Assembly: GCA_910579685.1 (NCBI GenBank)
Contig: CAJTVN010000001.1
Span: forward strand, 115,352 to 179,351
Source of the DNA: an uncultured Lachnospiraceae bacterium
GTDB lineage: Bacteria > Bacillota > Clostridia > Lachnospirales > Lachnospiraceae
DNA: 64,000 bases
Reading direction: 5' to 3'
Shown piece by piece: positions 59,399-64,000 of the stretch (position 1 is its first letter; every line of letters begins with the position of its first letter). The notes below the pieces were generated by a model, which was not told the DNA's origin, did not search any database, and worked only from the letters and a program-made list of their open reading frames with translations. A program made the translations under genes and the position numbers.

Positions 59399-60205
59399 GT
59401 GGAACTTGAGATTATAGATATATCGGATAATGAGACAAGGCTGAACCGGGAAAGGGAAAGAAGAAGACAGCAGCTGCGGCAGAAACAGGCAAGGGCGAGG
59501 CAGCGCCAAAAACAGATTCGAAAGAGAAGACGGCAGATTTTTATGATGAAGACGGCTGTTTTGTGCTGTCTGCTTCTTCTCGTGGTTTTGATTGCATTGG
59601 TTCTGCATCAGATGTTTCCGGCTCCCAGGCAGAAGGATAGCATTCCGGACAGAGTGTACATGGAAGAAAGGGAAGTGATCAATGCAAAGCCTCTGCAGGG
59701 TCCGGGGATCACGGAGGATTTTCTCACCGTCAATGAGTATTCGAGGCCGGGGGAGGCGCTTGAGACCGTTAACAATATTTTCGTACATTATACGGCGAAT
59801 CCCGGGACAAGCGCCGCACAGAACCGCAGCTATTTTGAAAATCTCGGTCTTACGGGAGAGACCTCTGCGAGTGCGCACTTCGTGATCGGCTATGAGGGGG
59901 AAATCATCCAGTGCATCCCTCTTGACGAGATCGCCTATGCGGTGCAGAAGCGAAATTATGATTCCATATCCATAGAATGCTGCTATCTGGACGGGAACGG
60001 AAAATTCACACAGGCCACTTATAATTCCCTGGTCGAGCTTTCCTCCTGGCTTTTAGGCCGCTATCACCTTTCCCCCACAGACCTGCGCAGGCACTATGAT
60101 GAGGGAGGAAAGATGTGCCCGCTGTACTATGTGGAGCACGAGGAGGCGTGGAACCAGTTTATCCGGGATGTGGAGGATTATATGCGGAATAAATCTGAGG
60201 TTTAG
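59399..60205 (+). CDS. Membrane-anchored N-acetylmuramoyl-L-alanine amidase
   Basis: The 268-residue protein starts with an unusual basic, arginine/glutamine-rich region (about 20-45, RERERRRQQLRQKQARARQ). One membrane segment (about 50-70) and an Amidase_2 domain follow, with zinc ligands in IFVHYTANPG, in LRRHYDEGG and in a MCP cysteine. The enzyme cleaves peptidoglycan stem peptides outside the cell. The start is GTG after GGGATGAGGG. Amidase_2 proteins often serve in cell separation or spore germination; no such context is seen. Confidence 0.9.
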   Translation: MELEIIDISDNETRLNRERERRRQQLRQKQARARQRQKQIRKRRRQIFMMKTAVLCCLLLLVVLIALVLHQMFPAPRQKDSIPDRVYMEEREVINAKPLQGPGITEDFLTVNEYSRPGEALETVNNIFVHYTANPGTSAAQNRSYFENLGLTGETSASAHFVIGYEGEIIQCIPLDEIAYAVQKRNYDSISIECCYLDGNGKFTQATYNSLVELSSWLLGRYHLSPTDLRRHYDEGGKMCPLYYVEHEEAWNQFIRDVEDYMRNKSEV

Positions 60206-60235
60206 AAATACATAAGATACGAAAAAATAATTATT

Positions 60236-60272
60236 TGGGATACGCCGGCGTTTTGCAGTGTGTCCCATTTTT
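60236..60272 (+). terminator. Terminator after the amidase gene
   Basis: TGGGATAC (60236-60243) pairs with GTGTCCCA (60260-60267, one mismatch), followed by TTTTTC. Confidence 0.6.
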
Positions 60273-60389
60273 CTTGATAAATCTGACAAATTATCTGTCG
60301 TTTTCGCATGATTTAAATGCATATGCAGCAGTCTCTTTTGTCTATTACTCCCAAAATTCCCGGTTTTTCCATTGCACGGAGAAAAGTAC
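60273..60389. other. Intergenic region, no gene seen
   Basis: The gap between the amidase stop (60205) and the next start (60544) is 338 bases. It holds the amidase terminator, the promoter at 60390-60418 and a ~120-base leader. In this AT-rich segment itself I see nothing further. Confidence 0.5.
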
Positions 60390-60418
60390 TTGAAAATATG
60401 TAAATAATGTAATATACT
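60390..60418 (+). promoter_or_regulatory. Strong promoter of the secreted protein gene
   Basis: TTGAAA (60390-60395) and TATACT (60413-60418) have a 17-base spacer. The transcript leader is about 120 bases. Confidence 0.7.
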
Positions 60419-60543
60419 ACATAAAGAGTTGTTTTTAGGGATTTATACCATATATGGTAGATCAAAACAGCTTTGTTATGGCGGTATGCCGGGATTTTAA
60501 AATTTCGGTCCGTAAATATTTATCTCGAATGGAGGAGAGAATG

Positions 60544-61176
60544 ATGAAATCAAGTATCATCAAAAAAATGTTGACCGGTGCATTAGCATTATCACTGGTA
60601 ATGGCTCCTGCTATGAGCGCAGGAGCTGCTTCTTCAACAGTGCCCAGCGATGAGCCTGCTGCTACTGTTGAAGAGAGCACACCCGTAGCCGAGATTCCTG
60701 CTTCCAGTACAGTTGCAGGTACGGTTACAACCACTTCCGGAACATATCTCGCTAAGAGCGTAAGCGGAAGCGCAGTTGCAACGAGCGTTGCGAACATTGC
60801 AGCAGGCTATGGCCTTGCAAGCAACGAGACACCTTATGCAAAGTTCTCTGACATGGATCCCAAGAAGAGCACACTGGCTAAGGCTGCAATTGATCAGGCA
60901 GCTCTGTCCCAGGGCGCTGAGGTTGGTCCTATGCTCAACATCGAGTTCGGTAAGATGACAGCTGGAAAGTACAGCCTTCTTCCTTCCGACGGAGCTGAGA
61001 TCAGAGTGGCTCTTGGTGTTCCTAAGAAATTCGCTGATGCTGGCAAGACTTTCGCAGTTGTACGTGTACAGGCTGGCGGCGTTGTTTCCATTCTTCCGGA
61101 TGTAGATGACAATCCGAACACCGTTACATTTGATACCACAGGCGGCGCTGCTGCTTATGCAATCATCAAATACTAA
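60544..61176 (+). CDS. Secreted alanine/threonine/serine-rich protein
   Basis: The 210-residue protein has a signal peptide (KKMLTGALALSLVMAPAMSAGA, with cleavage after AGA or ASA). A Thr/Ser/Val/Pro-rich segment follows (about 30-75), then a ~120-residue domain of unknown type (ending FDTTGGAAAYAIIKY). No LPXTG, lipobox or membrane anchor is seen. Codons favour GCA/GCT and GTT with fewer C-ending synonyms than neighbours, fitting strong expression. I choose the ATG at 60544, 7 bases after GGAGGAG; the ATG at 60541 is adjacent. It is flanked by a strong promoter and tandem hairpins. Family not recognised. Confidence 0.75.
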   Translation: MKSSIIKKMLTGALALSLVMAPAMSAGAASSTVPSDEPAATVEESTPVAEIPASSTVAGTVTTTSGTYLAKSVSGSAVATSVANIAAGYGLASNETPYAKFSDMDPKKSTLAKAAIDQAALSQGAEVGPMLNIEFGKMTAGKYSLLPSDGAEIRVALGVPKKFADAGKTFAVVRVQAGGVVSILPDVDDNPNTVTFDTTGGAAAYAIIKY

Positions 61177-61223
61177 TTTCATTAGATGTTAGTGTTGTTT
61201 GATACCAAATGAAATAATGAACG

Positions 61224-61270
61224 GCAGGCTTTTGCCTGCGCTATGAGGGGCAGCTTTTTACAGCTGCTTT
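61224..61270 (+). terminator. Tandem hairpin terminator
   Basis: GCAGGC / GCCTGC (61224-61239) is followed by GCAGCT / AGCTGC (61250-61267) and then TTT. Either or both could end transcription of the secreted protein gene. Confidence 0.6.
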
Positions 61271-61304
61271 CCTTATGGCGCAATCATGAGAATTCGGAGA
61301 TTTT

Positions 61305-63041
61305 ATGAGCAGGATACAGCGGGAGCATATTTATCTCACCCTTATTATTTTAATCATTTTCTGTATTTTTGAATATGGAATTCAAAAAATCTTTGGATTC
61401 ACCGTGTATCCGGATGAATTCGGATATTGGTCAAGCGCCGCAAAAACGGCAGGGTATGACTGGCATGAAGTGGCTTCTCTGGGATCCTATTATTCCTTTG
61501 GCTATAGTGTGCTGCTGATTCCGCTGCTGTGGCTGTTTCGGGACGGAGTGGCCGCATACCGGGCGGCTGTTGCGGTAAATATGGCGCTTATGTGTTTTGG
61601 AGTACTGCTTCTCCGGAATATAATATGCAGACTGTTTCCGGAGATGGACAAGATTAAGCGCGTGTTTATCAGCGGAATTGCCGTTCTCTATCCGTCCTGG
61701 GTTTTTTACATGCAGGTAACCCTGGCCGAGGCGCTTTTGACATTTCTATTTCTGGGATTAACCTTTTTATTTATCTGTTTTATCCAAAAACCTGGAATAC
61801 TTACAGCCGCGGTTCTCGCTGTAAGTCTGGTCTATTCCTATAGTGTGCATATGCGCACGGTGGGAGTAGTGATTGCCTGCCTGGCGGTTCTTGCGCTGTG
61901 GGGAGTGGTAAATCCGGCCATGAGAAAGCAGATGCTTATCCTGTTCGGTGTGATTCTCGCAGCCGGCCTAGTTGTGGCAGTGATAAAAAGAAACGTAATT
62001 TTGTCCGTGTTTTCAAAGGCGGACGCACAGACGCTTGCGGCAAATGATTATGGAAGCCAGATGTGGAAGGTCAGGGATATCCTTACGTCCGACGGCATGC
62101 TGGTTTTCCTGAAAGAGATTCTGGCAAAGTTTTTCTACCTGGGAATGGCAACCTACGGCTTCTTTTACTGGGCCATGATCTGGTGCGTCCAAAAGGCGGC
62201 AGGGCTGTTCAAAAAAATAGTGCAAAAACAGTCCGTTTTTTTTGACGTGCAGAGCTGGACCGCCCTTTTTTTACTGCTTGCGGTAATTGGCGAGATCCTG
62301 ATATGCAGTATTTATATGCACGGTTCCACTCATATAGATTGTCTGATTTATGGCAGATACAATGAATTTCTTGTTCCCGTGCTGATTGTGACGGGAATTA
62401 CAGCTATGCTGAAAAGCAGACGGATATTTCGGACGAACCTGCTGCTTGGCGCTTTGTCCGGGCTGATGATATTTCCCATATTATCCGTAATCAGGCAGGA
62501 GAATATGGAAGGAATCCGGGGATATTTTGTGGCGGGTATCAGCTGTCTGATTGACGAGGCGAATTTTGAACCGTTGGATTTTTTCCTCAAAGCGTGGATT
62601 TTTGGATTTATCCTGATGCTTTTAACAGCGGGAATTTTCCTGATTATCAAAAAGTGGAAAAATATGGAGTGGCTGCTTGCGATTATCCTGATCATAGAGG
62701 TTTTTCTGGGGATTCAGGTAAGCGCTCATTACATATATAAAGTAAATCAGATCGAATATAAGGATCTGATCATTGCGGAAAAAATTTTGGAGAGCAATGA
62801 CGGAAGTGAGACGGTGACCTATCTGGATGAAGGTTCGGCTCCTTTTGTTGATTTTCAGCAGATGCAGCTTGGCGAGATACCGATTCATGTGATCCGGGGA
62901 GAGGTTTCGGAGCATATGGATGGGCTGAGCGATTATTTGATTGTCAGATCGGATTCAGGGCAGAAAGAAGTGCTGGAGCAAATCTATAATGAAAAAATAG
63001 TGGCGAAGCTTCATGTCCTGTATTTTAACCGAAAAGAATGA
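61305..63041 (+). CDS. Polytopic membrane protein, GT-C glycosyltransferase-like
   Basis: The 578-residue protein has about twelve membrane segments and an early extracellular loop with YPDEFGYWSSAA, an acidic DE pair like that in the first loop of GT-C glycosyltransferases. A C-terminal non-membrane domain of ~100 residues follows. Such enzymes move sugars from lipid-linked donors to surface polymers or proteins. The exact family is not recognised. It is followed directly by an SH3-like protein gene and a GT2 gene, so a surface-polymer cluster seems to begin here. Confidence 0.7.
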   Translation: MSRIQREHIYLTLIILIIFCIFEYGIQKIFGFTVYPDEFGYWSSAAKTAGYDWHEVASLGSYYSFGYSVLLIPLLWLFRDGVAAYRAAVAVNMALMCFGVLLLRNIICRLFPEMDKIKRVFISGIAVLYPSWVFYMQVTLAEALLTFLFLGLTFLFICFIQKPGILTAAVLAVSLVYSYSVHMRTVGVVIACLAVLALWGVVNPAMRKQMLILFGVILAAGLVVAVIKRNVILSVFSKADAQTLAANDYGSQMWKVRDILTSDGMLVFLKEILAKFFYLGMATYGFFYWAMIWCVQKAAGLFKKIVQKQSVFFDVQSWTALFLLLAVIGEILICSIYMHGSTHIDCLIYGRYNEFLVPVLIVTGITAMLKSRRIFRTNLLLGALSGLMIFPILSVIRQENMEGIRGYFVAGISCLIDEANFEPLDFFLKAWIFGFILMLLTAGIFLIIKKWKNMEWLLAIILIIEVFLGIQVSAHYIYKVNQIEYKDLIIAEKILESNDGSETVTYLDEGSAPFVDFQQMQLGEIPIHVIRGEVSEHMDGLSDYLIVRSDSGQKEVLEQIYNEKIVAKLHVLYFNRKE

Positions 63042-63067
63042 GGATGGGAAAGGAGCAGATTACTGAA

Positions 63068-63673
63068 ATGAAAAAGATGAAGTTTTTGGTGATGTTTTTG
63101 CTGATGAGCGTTTTTCTTGGGAGAGCGTCGCTGGATGTCAGGGCGCAGGAGGATTCCGGTGATTTTTCTGTCACGGAATTAAACCAGGTTATGACGATTG
63201 CACAGGACTGCAGTGTCTACGAATCGCCCAGTGAGGACTCGGCGGTTGTAAGGGACTATACGGCAGGTTCCTCTGTGTGGGTCACAGGCGAGACGCAGAA
63301 CGGATGGTACCGGATATCCTATCAGGAATCGGAAGGATATATTCTCAAGGACAGTACAACCGGACTGATGATCGAGGTGGAAGGAAAGGGAATCGTGGAT
63401 CTGGAGGATGCCGGCCTGGCCGAGGAAATGGCAGCTCTGGAAGCGGAAAATAAGGCCTTTATTGAGAATGTCGAGAGACAGCGGGCGGAGCTCAAGCGTT
63501 CCCGTATCTGGATGGTTGTGATCGTTGTTTTGATTGTCGCAATCTTTGCGGTGGGAATTGTTTCAACGATAAAGCAGGTGAAAAAAGAGGAAGGCCAGGG
63601 CGATTCCGGGACGAAGAAGAAGCAGAAAGACCGTGAAATTGAGATGATCGATTTAGATTCGGAAGAGGAATAA
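63068..63673 (+). CDS. Secreted SH3-domain protein with C-terminal membrane helix
   Basis: The 201-residue protein has a signal peptide (about 1-27), a bacterial SH3-like domain (about 35-95, SSVWVTGETQNGWYRISYQ and SEGYILKD), a coiled-coil stretch rich in Glu/Ala, and one membrane helix (about 145-165). A basic then acidic tail ends in DLDSEEE. The SH3 domain probably binds peptidoglycan peptides. I take the ATG at 63068; an earlier ATG overlaps the upstream stop. The GT2 gene starts 5 bases after the stop. Confidence 0.78.
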   Translation: MKKMKFLVMFLLMSVFLGRASLDVRAQEDSGDFSVTELNQVMTIAQDCSVYESPSEDSAVVRDYTAGSSVWVTGETQNGWYRISYQESEGYILKDSTTGLMIEVEGKGIVDLEDAGLAEEMAALEAENKAFIENVERQRAELKRSRIWMVVIVVLIVAIFAVGIVSTIKQVKKEEGQGDSGTKKKQKDREIEMIDLDSEEE

Positions 63674-63678
63674 AATCC

Positions 63679-64000
63679 ATGAAGCTGATTATCCAGATTC
63701 CCTGTTATAACGAGGCCAATACACTTGAGGTGGCGCTCAACGATCTGCCCAAGAAGCTGGATGGCATTGATAAAATTGAATATCTTATTATCAATGACGG
63801 AAGTAAGGATGCGACCGTGGAGGTGGCCCAGAGATGGGGGGTGCACCATATCGTCAACTTTAACCAGAACAAGGGGCTGGCCAGGGGATTCATGGCCGGG
63901 CTGGACGGGTGCCTTCGAAACGGTGCAGACATTATCGTGAATACGGATGCGGACAACCAATACTGCGCCGAGGACATTCAGCGGCTGATCCAGCCAATCC
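63679..64000 (+). CDS. Family 2 glycosyltransferase (partial, runs off the window)
   Basis: Only the first 107 residues are visible. They show the GT-A fold of GT2 enzymes: IPCYNEANTLEVALNDL at the N-terminus, IIINDGSKD, and the DxD-like NTDADNQY. The closest pattern is the dolichol/polyprenol-phosphate sugar transferase type. It follows the SH3 protein gene by 5 bases, so the cluster appears to be one operon. Confidence 0.88.
   Translation, partial: MKLIIQIPCYNEANTLEVALNDLPKKLDGIDKIEYLIINDGSKDATVEVAQRWGVHHIVNFNQNKGLARGFMAGLDGCLRNGADIIVNTDADNQYCAEDIQRLIQPI

Noticed and set aside
1..64000. CRISPR arrays, insertion sequences, tRNA or rRNA genes
   Set aside because: No spaced direct repeats, transposase motifs, or RNA gene signatures were seen on either strand.

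Overview
The window reads as the chromosome of a spore-forming, anaerobic, moderately high-GC Firmicute, most likely a Lachnospiraceae (Clostridium cluster XIVa) relative. The evidence is the spoIVB sporulation protease, a flavodiiron protein, a giant acyl-CoA dehydratase activase, the DUF4317 and DUF4349 families, a Na+-pumping biotin decarboxylase operon, and strong AGGAGG-type ribosome binding sites with frequent GTG/TTG starts. I see no rRNA, tRNA, CRISPR array, insertion sequence or phage. The family-level placement is an inference.

Layout. 1-5 kb: end of recN, spoIVB, a flavodiiron protein and an FAD/Rieske oxidoreductase (redox and O2 defence). 5-7.4 kb: a reverse-strand GH31 glycosidase with a clear promoter and a cre/LacI-type operator. 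7.5-13.2 kb: a small coiled-coil protein, two MATE exporters, a WYL regulator, a zinc-ribbon protein, an Fpg/Nei-like protein and an Spx/ArsC-like protein. 13.2-14.8 kb: a reverse LytTR-DUF3021-membrane protein operon. 15-23.7 kb: an accessory stretch with a carbonic anhydrase behind a long repeat-rich leader, a methyltransferase/GNAT pair, an EAL-like/HDOD protein, a BlaI-type repressor with an operator, a signal peptidase, an HD-GNAT fusion, a frameshifted HipA-like kinase, a DUF3795 protein, an AraC regulator and an AbrB-type remnant. 23.8-29.2 kb: a reverse operon of a 1443-residue activase and DUF4317.

29.5-44.3 kb is mostly housekeeping: a degenerate rhomboid-like membrane protein, a sigma-like protein without region 4, asnS, an M16C peptidase, a DUF4349 lipoprotein, era, a YqzL-type small gene, recO, a lipoprotein, glyS, alaS and rpsU. 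44.5-51.8 kb: a CmpB-family membrane protein, two D,D-carboxypeptidases, a phosphoesterase, deoC, scpA-scpB and an asparaginase. 51.9-57.2 kb: a five-gene biotin-dependent operon that combines a 12S-like acyl-CoA carboxyltransferase and a 5S-like pyruvate/oxaloacetate carboxyltransferase with one biotin carrier and the OadB/OadG sodium pump. 57.3-64 kb: an NYN-LOTUS protein, a LacI regulator, a membrane-anchored amidase, an abundant-looking secreted protein, and the start of a surface-polymer cluster (GT-C-like protein, SH3 protein, GT2 running off the end).

The most interesting candidates for a second look are the two-carboxyltransferase Na+ pump operon, the sigma-like protein lacking region 4 with its unknown partner, the leader of the carbonic anhydrase gene, the HipA-like gene broken at a poly-A tract, and the Fpg/Nei-like protein without its catalytic proline.
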